From positions 67,142 to 131,141 of the forward strand of contig JBNKJP010000064.1 in the NCBI GenBank assembly GCA_050291245.1: a stretch of DNA of 64,000 nt, given 5' to 3'. The notes beneath the pieces were generated by a model. It was not told where the DNA came from. It worked only from the letters and a program-made list of their open reading frames with translations, and made no database searches. Position 1 is the stretch's first letter; each line of letters opens with the position of its first letter. Source of the stretch: Thiodiazotropha sp050291245 (GTDB lineage Bacteria > Pseudomonadota > Gammaproteobacteria > Chromatiales > Chromatiaceae). Below are positions 37,240 to 46,589 of the stretch, one piece after another. The position numbers were made by a program, and so were the translations under genes.

Positions 37240-37507
37240 AGTTAGCGTCGTCTCGTTTTACTTTGGCTGGCGAATTGCTTTTGACTCGTAAGTGTCTGTA
37301 TATATTGAAGAATAATGCTTGTTGGTTGCCCGGATATCCACGACTACTTGGATTCACATCCTACCAATAATTCACGCATTCGAAAGCTGAGATACGACAA
37401 ATTTTAATATTGAACTTTTAATCCCAGCAAACCGTTTATCCCTTAAGATGCAACCACTCATCACTTAACATCAGGGGCGTACCAGGAGAGAATTACCCGG
37501 AAATCCC

Positions 37508-37630
37508 GTGCCCGAGAAAACGGCAAGAGATTAGAGGTGACAGCCCTCAGCCCTGAAAGATATAGAGGACCGCCAGGTCATCGAGCCACGGGCTGCCAAC
37601 CGTGAGGTCAGGGGGTGGAGGACTTAAAGT
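37508..37630 (+). repeat. GTGC-starting fragment resembling a group II intron 5' end
   Basis: Begins GTGCCCGAGAAAACGGCAAG and continues with GAGGTGACAGCCCTC, a divergent relative of the sequences at 48079 and 58986. Group II introns begin GUGYG, and the GGUGAAAG-type motif occurs in domain I of several bacterial introns. No reverse transcriptase is near, so this would be a remnant. The identity is tentative. Confidence 0.35.
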
Positions 37631-37809
37631 GAGGCCCAATTTGAAGCGAGGGAGTAGTTCATCAACAAGCAGTGTGTTGCCTGTATACCCTTATTAACAA
37701 GCTGAAATAGCTTCTAAGTGCGAGCTTGTAGTAAAGTGAATATCCGTTTAGTTGCGGTCTCTGGTCTTATTGAAAAGAGAACTCTTTGCTCCTCTTGATC
37801 GACAGAGTC

Positions 37810-38686
37810 TCAACGCTCACAGTCTCTGACATACTCGCCGATAGCTACGTCCCTACCGCGTCCGCAGAATAGCCAGTCAAACCCATCTCCGCCATCGAGA
37901 GTGTCGTCCCCGGCACCACCATCGATGCAGTCATCTCCGTCCAGACCGGCAATGTAATCCTGTCCACCGAATCCGTAGATGATATCCATCTGCTCGGTGC
38001 CGTAAAGGAAGTCAGTGTCGGATGTCCCTTTGATAGCACCGGGTGCATCGCAGTTGCAACCTTGAGGTGCCTGGAATATCTGAGAAACAAAATATCTGGC
38101 ATACCATTAGTATCCGTAGCTACCAGGTCATCCGCACAGCTTTCAAATACCACGATTCGGCTGTCTGCACTGATCAAGGGCAGGTAGGGTCCCCAGAAGC
38201 GAGCGTTCCCGGAGTTCGTTCCGTCCTTATTGACACTAATTAAAGTGGTGGTTCCGGACTGAAGGTCCCGCACAAACACGTCTCTATATCCGTTGGTATC
38301 CGTGGTCACCAAATCGTAGGCTAAGCTGTCAAAACCGCGAATCGGCCATTAGCACTGATCGCAGAATATGAGGAAGAATCACTACCACTCCCAGAGTCGG
38401 TTCCATCCTTGTTGATACTGACCAGGGTAGTGGTTTCACTCTGTAGATCTCTCACAAAGAGATCCACACTTCCATTCGTATCCTTTGCCACCAAATCATC
38501 GGCGCCCTTGGTAAATGCCACAAAGCGGTTATCGGCACTGATTGAGGAACCCCCGGAACCTCCTCCGTGTCCGGAGTCAGTTCCCTCGTGATTAGCAGTG
38601 ACCAATTTTACGGTAGTCATCGAGGCCGACAATGCAATCTGCTGCACGCCCGAGAAAAGCAGTGTTGCGATAAAACAGTGAGTCAC
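37810..38686 (-). pseudogene. Frameshifted TolB-like repeat/RTX calcium-binding protein
   Basis: Three minus-strand frames join into one decayed gene. Frame 1 (38686 to about 38321) begins with a signal-like MTHCFIATLLFSGVQQIALS. It has two repeats of the type ISADNRFVAFTKGADDLVAKDTNG and VDLFVRDLQSETTTLVSINK, a PD40/TolB-like pattern. Frame 2 (about 38335-38050) carries on with VFVRDLQSGTTTLISVNKDG and FESCADDLVATDTNG. Frame 3 (about 38060-37810) gives RTX-type nonapeptides (GLDGDDCIDGGAGDDTLDGG) and a normal stop. At least two frameshifts are needed. Probably a former secreted Ca-binding protein; function lost unless the shifts are sequencing errors. Confidence 0.8.
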
Positions 38687-39343
38687 TGTTTTGATTTTAT
38701 AAAACGAGTACGGTTTTTCGAAGAATCAAAGATGAGAATAGTCACGACATCCTCCCTTTGTCCGTGTTTGTAAGTTAAACAGCAAAATCTTCCGTATCCT
38801 GAGTATAGGACAGGTAAGTACTCAATCAATAGTATAATCTTCTTTTTATCGGTAGTGCGCTAGGTGGTTGGTTCAAGGCCTGCTCCCCGGTTATTAATTT
38901 GAGTTTTCTATAAAAGCTTCACTGCCCAGGTAGACTTGGTCCCTAAATATCTTACGTCAGGCAAATGAGTAACTTTGGCTGAATTCCCCCTGTTTTCATC
39001 ATAATTCAGAATGTTTTTCTTCAGAAATACTGCCAAACCCGGGTGTTCGTATCAACTTAAGACTCATTCTATCAATGTGTGAACATCTTAGGGTGTGTGT
39101 CCGGTTATTGACCCTGTCCACCAGGGTGAGTGAATCGCAATAGACTCTTCCAGTGGATATTCTGTTATTGCCTCTCGCGTAACATATATTTTGCTGGACT
39201 GAAAGTGATTATTTAGTATCTTGAGTCACTCAATGTATGTCATAAATGAGCAGTTGTTTTTAACAATAGCAATTAATGAACGGATCAGTTTGATGTGGTG
39301 ATTTAGTCATGGAATGGAGCTCATAATAAGGGGTTATCTAACA
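38687..39343. other. Long AT-rich non-coding region
   Basis: About 650 bp with no credible gene. Near 39091 there is GGGTGTGTGTCCGG, a weak inverted relative of the GGACACCCA repeat motif. The last 20 bases include AAGGGG, the ribosome site for the next gene. Confidence 0.4.
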
Positions 39344-41062
39344 ATGTTAAATAAGAGAACTATTTGTGTGTCTTGGGTGTTGAAAGCATCGATCAGCGCT
39401 TTCTTTGTTTCTGCTTTCATAGCTGATGCCTTTGCTGGAATAAAATGGCAACCATGCGAAGGAGTAGCTGATACGCAATTTGAATGCGCGAGTGTATATG
39501 TCCCGCTCAACCATCAACGACATAGAAATTCATATTCAACATTTGGAAGAGGTGAACATCTGGTACGTATTGCACTTGCAAGATTACCCGCTTCAAGCGG
39601 TACTAATAAAAAAGGCACGCTATTTCTCAATCCTGGCGGACCTGGTGGGAGTGGCGTCGACATGTTACTCGATATCGGAGCCTATCTATTTACAGAAGAA
39701 GTGCGCAGAAATTACGATCTTGTTGGTTTTGACCCTCGTGGCATAGGTCGCAGCGATGAGCTGACATGTTTTAAGGATCTTAGCGAGATAACCCCTTTCG
39801 AAGAAGCTCCTGTCTTCCCGGTTACACCAGAAGAAGTGAGTCAAAGACAAAGGCTTGATCAGTACTTGTCTGATACGTGCGCTATGCGGGCCGGTGAATT
39901 GATCAACCATATGGCTACGGCTGATGTGGCTCGCGATTTGGATCTTCTGCGCCAGGCTGTCGGTGACGAAAAATTGTATTTTGCCGGTTACTCCTATGGG
40001 TCGTATCTAGGCGTGACTTACGCCAACCTTTTTCCTGATAATATCGGTGCAATGGTCCTGGATGGTGTGCTCGATCCGATCGCATGGTCGACCGGACGCG
40101 GATGGGAGTCCTATTTTCTGCCCTACAGTGTGCGCGTGAACAGCGCCAAAGGTTCTCTGGATACGTTGCACGAGTTTTTTCGTACCTGTGATGAAGGCGG
40201 TATCGAAGCCTGTGCGTTGGCAAATAATGCAGAAAGCCGCTTCGGCAGTTTTGTAGAACGCATCAAAGAAGAGCCCATCATACTTCTCGATGAAAACGGT
40301 TTCGAAATTTTCATAGATTATCCTTCTATTGTCTTATATACACTGAATGCCCTGCGTATCCCGGCATCGTGGTCTGATCTTGCATCGATGGTGGCAGCGA
40401 TAGAAGAGGAGCTAGGAGATGTCGAAATCGCAAACAGGTATTATGGTTTGCGTCGTTCGCTGGGGTATGAGGATGACACCAGTCACGTGAGTATACCGCA
40501 ACCTCATGTGGGGGTGTCGGCTGTTTCCTGCTCTGACACTGATAATCCCTATTTATACGAAAATTGGGTGTGGGCAGCTGAGATGTCTGAGACAGTATAT
40601 AAGTATTTTGGTAGTCTCTGGACCTGGGACTCAAGCATATGCCAGTCATGGCCTGGCAGAAAAGAGAGCCGGTACGCGGGTGGATTCAAGGTGAAGACTA
40701 AGCATCCGGTTTTGGTTGTCAATACGCTTTTCGATCCGTCAACCCCCTATCATGGTGCAAAAAGTGTGGCGAGGCTGTTGCGAAACTCGCGCCTGCTAAC
40801 CGTGAATGGCTGGGGGCACACAAGCTTGTTTATATCTGAGTGTGCCGACAATGTTGTGGCCGAGTATCTGCTGAACGGTGTCCTGCCGGAAAAAGGTGCT
40901 TCCTGCGATCCAGATGCCACTCCATTCGGCGCAAGCTTGCCCGTGAACGATTCGGGATATCGGTACAAACCGTTCGCTACCGCCCAATATAGTGATAGAG
41001 AGGAGAAGAAGGTGCTTCGGCGAAAAATACTCAAAGATATGATGCCGCATGGCCTGCGTTAG
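39344..41062 (+). CDS. Secreted alpha/beta hydrolase, tripeptidyl-aminopeptidase (TAP) type
   Basis: 572 aa from ATG 39344 (MLNKRTICVSWVLK), chosen because it gives a clean signal peptide ending about ADAFA; an ATG 30 bases upstream has a poorer ribosome site. The alpha/beta-hydrolase core has the oxyanion loop FLNPGGPGGSGVD, YDLVGFDPRGIGRSD, and the nucleophile elbow YFAGYSYGSYLG (Ser). The C-terminal TAP-like domain (about 430-540) has VNTLFDPSTPYHGAKSV with the acid residue and VNGWGHTSLF with the catalytic His. Such exopeptidases or esterases act outside the cytoplasm. Isolated gene in an AT-rich area. Confidence 0.88.
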   Translation: MLNKRTICVSWVLKASISAFFVSAFIADAFAGIKWQPCEGVADTQFECASVYVPLNHQRHRNSYSTFGRGEHLVRIALARLPASSGTNKKGTLFLNPGGPGGSGVDMLLDIGAYLFTEEVRRNYDLVGFDPRGIGRSDELTCFKDLSEITPFEEAPVFPVTPEEVSQRQRLDQYLSDTCAMRAGELINHMATADVARDLDLLRQAVGDEKLYFAGYSYGSYLGVTYANLFPDNIGAMVLDGVLDPIAWSTGRGWESYFLPYSVRVNSAKGSLDTLHEFFRTCDEGGIEACALANNAESRFGSFVERIKEEPIILLDENGFEIFIDYPSIVLYTLNALRIPASWSDLASMVAAIEEELGDVEIANRYYGLRRSLGYEDDTSHVSIPQPHVGVSAVSCSDTDNPYLYENWVWAAEMSETVYKYFGSLWTWDSSICQSWPGRKESRYAGGFKVKTKHPVLVVNTLFDPSTPYHGAKSVARLLRNSRLLTVNGWGHTSLFISECADNVVAEYLLNGVLPEKGASCDPDATPFGASLPVNDSGYRYKPFATAQYSDREEKKVLRRKILKDMMPHGLR

Positions 41063-41201
41063 CCGCGTTTGCATGGAGATCCAGTGCGCCGAGTCATTGT
41101 AAATGATGACTGCTACGCTTCTTTATGTTTTTTGATGGATATGCGTATGGGTCCCGATAGCTGATGATAACGTAACAGGCCGCGAACCGACCTATGAGAG
41201 G

Positions 41202-41221
41202 CCGAGGGGAAGTTCCCTCGG
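41202..41221. repeat. Small palindrome before the transposase remnant
   Basis: CCGAGGG / CCCTCGG arms around GAAGTT. It lies just before the sequence that resembles the transposase gene, so it may be a remnant of a mobile-element end or a terminator for the hydrolase gene (no T-run). A GTGCGCCGAG match to the intron-like fragments is also found about 120 bp earlier, near 41082. Confidence 0.5.
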
Positions 41222-41227
41222 TCTACT

Positions 41228-41640
41228 CGCAAGGGCCGCTTAAAGTCCAGGTACTATTTGGATGAAAGGCTACGGAGGCATATCTCGTCTACGTGGATTT
41301 GAACCCGATTTGGGCAAAAATGCCAAAATACTGGAAACATCGAGATATACCTCCGGTTACGAGCGAATTGCTTCGCTCAGCAACACTCATGAAGAAACAA
41401 CGTTAAATCCAGAACTAAACAACCCGACAATCTACTCCCCTTTGTGAGAAATCCATATAAAGTGATGCCAAAGGGACTCCCCTCTAGACTAATAGATTGT
41501 TCGGAACTACTCGACCGGGTTGGGTGTGTTATTCGAGAGGACAAACTCGGCGATATTTCGCAAAGCCTACCTCTGATTCTTGTATGCTTACAGACCGATC
41601 CCAAACCCAGGTTCTCGTATCTAATTACTATTCACTCTAT
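41228..41640 (+). pseudogene. Decayed 3' part of a REP-associated (Y1/IS200-like) transposase gene
   Basis: Nucleotides and peptide fragments match the 3' half of the intact gene at 63122. The shared peptides are TSGYERI..LS, EETT.NPE, a frameshift near 41445, then MPKGLPSRLIDCSELLDRVG and IREDKLGDISQSLPLIL. The catalytic His-x-His and Tyr parts are absent (5' truncation), and the frame is broken. A relic, not an active gene. Confidence 0.85.
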
Positions 41641-41690
41641 CTATGTACAAATATCTGAGTGCGGGTGACCAGTCAGGGCTTTATCTCTCT

Positions 41691-42725
41691 TTAACTATGA
41701 TAGTGTTTATTTAGTATAAATAAGTAGTGATATGTAGGAGTTATTGCATATTGTTGCACAACAGGATCTCTATATTTTGGTTCTTTTGCTAACAATTTGT
41801 AACCATGATCTTCAAATATTGCTCCCATATCCTGATCATTGTTCGTTTTTAAGAGCGTCCCGCCATGATTGCACGTATTGGGGACAACCATCAAATATTT
41901 AACCTTTGATTTTTCCAGTAATGAAACCCACCAGTCTATAGCTTCTATGCTGCATTCTGAAAAACTATGAATATTTATAGCAAGATCAACCGGCTTTTGG
42001 CTCAGTACGTTTTCGATCTGGTCGAGGGGAATGACTTTGGCTTTTTCTTCCAGACGTCTGAACTTAAGATAAAAATCAGAAATAAAGCTGGAAATAGCAA
42101 CGCCATCTGTACATAAATACTCCTTAATGTTTGGTAATGCAGTTGACATTCTATGAGCCAGTCTTCCATAACCCGCGCCAATATCCAAAATAGTCATATT
42201 CTTTGATTCAGACAGGCCTATATGTCTGTTAAGAAAATATATCTCTAGGATTGAGTCGAGCAGATCACGAGAGATCATTTTATTGTCAATTTCAAAAGTA
42301 TAATTACCAAAAATATTATCTTCGTTGAGTAATTCTAAAAGCTTTAGATTATCTATTGACTTGACATAATATGTTGTCAAAGCATAAGCCATGATATTCA
42401 TATTATGGCCCCGTAATTGCCAGACATACGGATTATCACCGCGGAAATATTGAACATCTTCCGGCGTCACTAAGTTATCTGTCCAGACAAGAGGGGTTGT
42501 GACTTGGCGGTCGAAGGAATCATATCTGGCTTGTAAGTCTTGAAGTATAGGGTTGTCTATTTGTAGATATTGTATTGCTTCTTCTGGCATGTCTGACTTC
42601 ATGTGGCTTGGCTTAAATCTAGGATTTAGCTGCCAATCGTATGTGTTTTTACTCTCAATAAGGTCATAACCATATCTTTTCAGTACTGATTTAGAAGAGT
42701 TGCGAATAATTGACATAATTCCCAT
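41691..42725 (-). CDS. Putative sugar O-methyltransferase
   Basis: 344 aa, cytosolic. A SAM-binding Rossmann signature NMTILDIGAGYGRLAHRM lies at about residues 180-197, followed by EYLCTDGVAIS and the motif DLAINIHSFSECS where the catalytic region of this family lies. The length and N-terminal NPY..RGHN region recall the 'putative sugar O-methyltransferase' group often found in surface-glycan loci. No glycosyltransferases are nearby, so the acceptor is unknown. GGGAG lies 7 bases before ATG 42725. AT-rich, likely acquired. Confidence 0.75.
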   Translation of the reverse strand: MGIMSIIRNSSKSVLKRYGYDLIESKNTYDWQLNPRFKPSHMKSDMPEEAIQYLQIDNPILQDLQARYDSFDRQVTTPLVWTDNLVTPEDVQYFRGDNPYVWQLRGHNMNIMAYALTTYYVKSIDNLKLLELLNEDNIFGNYTFEIDNKMISRDLLDSILEIYFLNRHIGLSESKNMTILDIGAGYGRLAHRMSTALPNIKEYLCTDGVAISSFISDFYLKFRRLEEKAKVIPLDQIENVLSQKPVDLAINIHSFSECSIEAIDWWVSLLEKSKVKYLMVVPNTCNHGGTLLKTNNDQDMGAIFEDHGYKLLAKEPKYRDPVVQQYAITPTYHYLFILNKHYHS

Positions 42726-42796
42726 AAGATACTCCCAGATGATGGTTTGTTAGATGAATAACGATTTGGTTATGGCTTGGTATCTTGATCACTGTA

Positions 42797-42982
42797 TTAT
42801 TGTTGCGATAATTTTTCGGAAGTGTCATATCTAAGTAAGTAGGCAGCTGTTTCTTCTGAGATTAGAATTACCAAGCTGTCACCAGCTGCAACTAATCCAA
42901 CTCCGGAATGCCACTGAATTTGTGAAAACCATTCCTGGAGAGTATATGGATTAATTTGAGCGATGAAGGATATACATAACAC
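42797..42982 (-). CDS. Small unassigned open frame downstream of the TIR gene
   Basis: 61 codons from GTG 42982, 46 bp after the TIR stop on the same strand. Contains a hydrophobic stretch GVGLVAAGDSLVILIS. A very strong ribosome site GAGGAGGT (complement of 42984-42991) is only 1 base from this GTG, but 6 bases from an ATG at 42977 in another frame that gives only eight residues. The real product, if any, is therefore unclear, and a frameshifted small protein is possible. Confidence 0.25.
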   Translation of the reverse strand: MLCISFIAQINPYTLQEWFSQIQWHSGVGLVAAGDSLVILISEETAAYLLRYDTSEKLSQQ

Positions 42983-43028
42983 ACCTCCTCAGCTGAACTT
43001 TGCGCTAGATTTATAAAGTCATGCGGCC

Positions 43029-44132
43029 TTAGTCACTCGCCTGTTCAGTGCCAATACCTGCCAACCAGGGGAAATCGTGGGCCAGACGATACATGTAGAT
43101 GAAGATTTCGATGCTGCCGTCACCCAGTCGGCTCACGTGATTGACGATTGGATAGTACCAGTCATCCAGATACTCCTGCGCGCTCTTCATCAACTCCCGC
43201 TGTGGACTTGCCGCATCCTCGTTCAGAGATCGGATAATCTCCCGTGCGATCTCCGACCCCCAGCCTGGCATCTCGGCGCTTTCGATCCGTTTCGATTTTT
43301 TCCATTTCTCGATGAGCTCCATGAAGGATGTGGGTTCATCCACCGTAAACATCCCTGATGGGTCAAAAGTGCGTGACGGCGCATAGTTGAAATGACGCAA
43401 GGCCGAGCCGTATCCCGCCACCAGAATGGCCTTCTGGGCCACCATCGCGACCCTTTCATCCTCCGAAGCGCTGCGAAAACCATCCATCTCCAGGGCCGGC
43501 AGTTTGAGCTTGAACCAATCCCAGCGCCAGACGTCCCGTGTGTCCGCTGACTGGAGGCTTCCCTTGACCTGCTTGTCCAGATTTGCATAAATGCGCGCCG
43601 CTTCACGATGGATCACGCCGGTACTCATGTTGGGCGCGGGTGCTGCGCAGCCCGGTACGAATCCGTCGACGGTACACAGGTCGTTGACGAAATTCTCGAT
43701 ACTCTGTTCGTCGAGGGTTACGCGTAAAACGTCTTTAGCTACCTTCGGTTCATCCTTAGTGCACTGAAAAATCACGACCTTGGTGTCGAATTTGTGTTTA
43801 GCTGCAAGATAGTTCGAATCAAGCGCCAGACCGAACTCCCACATGCTCCAACTCCAATCTTCATCATTCAGTGTGTAGACCAGAATGAATAAATTCGTAT
43901 CATGAAGGTTCTTTGCGATCTCGCTCTCGAGAAACTCGCCGATTGACGGACGTTTACCTTTATCGGTTGTGCTGGAGTAGAAAATATTCTGCTTCGAGAT
44001 TCCACAGTCGGCCAAAGCCTCGAATACCACATCGGCTATGGGTTTGTCGACAGTCCGGTGACTAAGAAAGACACGAATCTCCTTATCCCCCCCGAGATCT
44101 GACGTTAAAGCTCCTGATTGTTCGTCTGCCAT
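43029..44132 (-). CDS. TIR-domain protein, third gene of the otsA-otsB-TIR operon
   Basis: 367 aa, no membrane segment. Residues about 15-145 form a TIR domain: KEIRVFLSHRTVDKPIADVV (first strand and BB-loop region), IFYSSTTDKGKRPSIGEFLESEI, and SMWEFGLAL with Glu99 at the position of the catalytic glutamate of NAD-cleaving TIRs. The remaining ~220 residues are helical, unrecognised, and contain many Trp (VWRWDWFKLKLP). ATG 44132 has AAGGAGA 5 bases upstream. It begins 13 bp after the otsB stop, so it is cotranscribed with otsA-otsB. NAD hydrolysis or signal production is inferred from the fold; an immunity or stress-signal role is possible. The C-terminal part might be a sensor. Confidence 0.85.
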   Translation of the reverse strand: MADEQSGALTSDLGGDKEIRVFLSHRTVDKPIADVVFEALADCGISKQNIFYSSTTDKGKRPSIGEFLESEIAKNLHDTNLFILVYTLNDEDWSWSMWEFGLALDSNYLAAKHKFDTKVVIFQCTKDEPKVAKDVLRVTLDEQSIENFVNDLCTVDGFVPGCAAPAPNMSTGVIHREAARIYANLDKQVKGSLQSADTRDVWRWDWFKLKLPALEMDGFRSASEDERVAMVAQKAILVAGYGSALRHFNYAPSRTFDPSGMFTVDEPTSFMELIEKWKKSKRIESAEMPGWGSEIAREIIRSLNEDAASPQRELMKSAQEYLDDWYYPIVNHVSRLGDGSIEIFIYMYRLAHDFPWLAGIGTEQASD

Positions 44133-44145
44133 TGTCGTCTCCTTG

Positions 44146-44961
44146 TCATTTCCCTCTTTCCAATATTGTGCGGCTGTTGCTGATGGAGTCCGGATAGTGC
44201 AGGAAAGCGTCCCGCAAAACAGCTCTGACCTGCGTCGGTCCATCGAGCCTGAAATCGGTTTCAGTATGGTTGTTCCGGATCCCTACAAACACCGTGGTTC
44301 CCGTTCCGGCGATGACACTGAACGCGTCTTCATCGGTCCTGTCATCACCGAAAAAGACAGGGTGACTCCCAGGCTTGTCCGCCTGTCTCAACAGATAGCG
44401 GACGGCCGAGCCTTTGTCTATACCCCTGCGTCTCAGCTCGATCACTTCGTCCCCCCGCAGCAGTTCCATGGCCTGAGTCTCAAGCAGCGGTGTGGCCATC
44501 CCGGCAAAGGCTCTCGCAGCGAGTTCACTATCCTGCCGGCTGGCCTGCCGATAGTGCAGCGCGAGTCCAACCGGTTTTGTTTCCAGAAGACACCCGCTCC
44601 ACGCCGCCAACCGTGGTTCAAAACGGGCAGCTAGGCGCGTCAGTGCCTCTGGTAGTCCGGCTGGGACCGGCTCCTGTTGCAGGCCTTTGCCGGGAATCAG
44701 GATTTCACCGCCATGGCTGCCGACCAGTGCCACGCGCTCCTCCAGCGGAAGCAGTCGGCGTAATTCCTCCAGACTGCGTCCGCTCACCACGGCTAGTTGA
44801 AGATGCTTCAGCTCGCATAGTTGTTGCAACAAATCCAGCAATGCCTGATCAACACAAACCAACTCCGGGGTGGGCGCCTTCTCAACTACTGTGCCGTCGA
44901 AATCGAGGCAGAGATAGACCTGCGTCTGGGCGGCGAGACGATTGATGAGCCGACTGTTCAT
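44146..44961 (-). CDS. otsB: Trehalose-6-phosphate phosphatase
   Basis: HAD-superfamily phosphatase that releases trehalose. 271 aa from ATG 44961; a GTG at 45024 overlapping otsA is an alternative. Motif I LDFDGTVVEKAP with nucleophile aspartate, motif II VVSGR, the LVGSHGGE segment, a Lys in the IDKGSAVRYLL motif III region, and motif IV FFGDDRTDEDAF are complete. 16 bp downstream of otsA, 13 bp upstream of the TIR gene. Confidence 0.94.
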   Translation of the reverse strand: MNSRLINRLAAQTQVYLCLDFDGTVVEKAPTPELVCVDQALLDLLQQLCELKHLQLAVVSGRSLEELRRLLPLEERVALVGSHGGEILIPGKGLQQEPVPAGLPEALTRLAARFEPRLAAWSGCLLETKPVGLALHYRQASRQDSELAARAFAGMATPLLETQAMELLRGDEVIELRRRGIDKGSAVRYLLRQADKPGSHPVFFGDDRTDEDAFSVIAGTGTTVFVGIRNNHTETDFRLDGPTQVRAVLRDAFLHYPDSISNSRTILERGK

Positions 44962-44977
44962 GCTGCGTCCAGCGGCA

Positions 44978-46453
44978 TCAGGCGGTATGGTATATGACGG
45001 GGCGATCGATGTGTCTCCGTCCACCGTTGAGGGATGCCGAGGCAGTCAGTCGCTCGGCGATCGCATCCAACCACCAACCCAGATTCCTCTGCTCGATCTT
45101 ATGCTGCATTCGCCGCATTCTCAGCAATCGCTGCCCGGGCGTGAGTGCGAGTGCCTGCTCGATTGCATGGGAAATGCTTTGCGGCGAGACCCTCTCAACC
45201 AAAAGCACTTCGTCCGCCATCGCTTGGGCTGCGCCGGCGCCCGAACTCAGTACAAGGGCGCCACGCCCCTCCAACTGGCACGCGACGAACTCCTTTGCCA
45301 CCAGATTCATGCCATCACAAATCGGTGTGACACAGGCAATATCGGCCGCCCGATAGTAGGCAGCCAGCGTTTGCTGCGGGACCATCCCTCTGATCAGCTC
45401 GATCGGCTTCCATCCGGCGCTGCTGAATTGGGCATTGACCCTGTCAACCGCCTCTTCGACCTGCGCCTGATAGTGTCGATACTCACTCATCCCTGTGCGC
45501 GTAGGTACACCTATCTGGAGCAGAGTAAATCGCCCCTGTAGCGATGGGTTACGTTGAAACAGGAGTTCGATTGCCGATATCCGCTCGAGGACGCCTTTGG
45601 TATAGTCCAAGCGATCCACCGCAAGTGCTAAGTGATCAACCCCGAGCCGGTTGCGCAGCGCTCTGCCGAATACATTGGCCTCCGGTGCATCAGCCGCATC
45701 TTTCCAGAACTGACTGTCGATGCCGAGTGGGACGGCGCCCACCAGGATAGATGTATCACCGTATCGAACGATGCCATTCGTCCGATCGACATCGGCTTCG
45801 GCAATCTCCACTTCAACGGAGCGGAGAAAATGGTCCGCGTAGGCCTGCAGGTGAAAGCCGATGAAGTCGCTGTGAAGCAGGCCGCGCAGGATCTCCTTCC
45901 GCCATGGGAGTATGGATAAAACCTCAGGTTGCGGAAAAGGGATATGCCAAAAGGATGCGATACTCGCCTGTCGAAACTTCTGCCTTACAAATTGCGGCGT
46001 CAATGCCAGATGGTAATCATGCACCCACAGTACATCGCGATCCGGCGACAATTCTTCGGAAATGGCATCAGCGAAATACCGATTGACATTTGTGTAGGCA
46101 TGCCAGTCGTCGACTGAAAGGCTGCATCGCTCCGGAAAAGCATGGCACAGAGGCCAGAGTGTTCCATTGGCGAAGCCGTCGCAATAGCAGGCGAACTCCT
46201 GCGGAGAAACGCTTACCGACTTGACGAAGCATTGGGGCGATTCGTTATGTTCAGAAATGACACGTGTCGACCCATTGGAACCTTCTGCGGCACCGATCCA
46301 TAATCCGCCGAGTTGGCGAAACGCAGGTTCCATGGTGCTCAACAGTCCACCGATTGCGGCACTGCCCTGCGAGACCACCCTGTTTTTCTGGTACACGAAG
46401 GGTGATCGATTTGCGACGAAGAGATGCCGAATCATGTCTTCCATTTCGGGCAT
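44978..46453 (-). CDS. otsA: Trehalose-6-phosphate synthase
   Basis: GT20 glycosyltransferase joining UDP-glucose and glucose-6-phosphate. 491 aa from ATG 46453 (MPEMEDMIRHLFV); ATGs at 46444 and 46435 are also possible and no strong ribosome site decides. Landmarks are the nucleotide-sugar loop AAIGGLLSTMEP, WVHDYHLALTPQFVRQ, FHIPFPQPEVLS-type segment (SFWHIPFPQP), DRLDYTKGVLERI, and VTPICDGMNLVAKEFVACQ. Trehalose protects against osmotic and desiccation stress. First gene of a three-gene operon. Confidence 0.94.
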   Translation of the reverse strand: MPEMEDMIRHLFVANRSPFVYQKNRVVSQGSAAIGGLLSTMEPAFRQLGGLWIGAAEGSNGSTRVISEHNESPQCFVKSVSVSPQEFACYCDGFANGTLWPLCHAFPERCSLSVDDWHAYTNVNRYFADAISEELSPDRDVLWVHDYHLALTPQFVRQKFRQASIASFWHIPFPQPEVLSILPWRKEILRGLLHSDFIGFHLQAYADHFLRSVEVEIAEADVDRTNGIVRYGDTSILVGAVPLGIDSQFWKDAADAPEANVFGRALRNRLGVDHLALAVDRLDYTKGVLERISAIELLFQRNPSLQGRFTLLQIGVPTRTGMSEYRHYQAQVEEAVDRVNAQFSSAGWKPIELIRGMVPQQTLAAYYRAADIACVTPICDGMNLVAKEFVACQLEGRGALVLSSGAGAAQAMADEVLLVERVSPQSISHAIEQALALTPGQRLLRMRRMQHKIEQRNLGWWLDAIAERLTASASLNGGRRHIDRPVIYHTA

Positions 46454-46589
46454 TCGTTGACACTGTCCAGGATGATTGGAGTATAAGAAGAATAACCGCA
46501 ACCCCCCCGCCTATCAAGACAATAATCCGGATACAGGATACGCCGGAAAAATTCCTCTGCAGGTGCAGTTTCGAGGTATTTGAAGCTGG

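Noticed and set aside
39314..39343. Upstream ATG start for the TAP-type hydrolase
   Set aside because: Gives a longer N-terminus that spoils the signal peptide and has a weaker ribosome site than ATG 39344.
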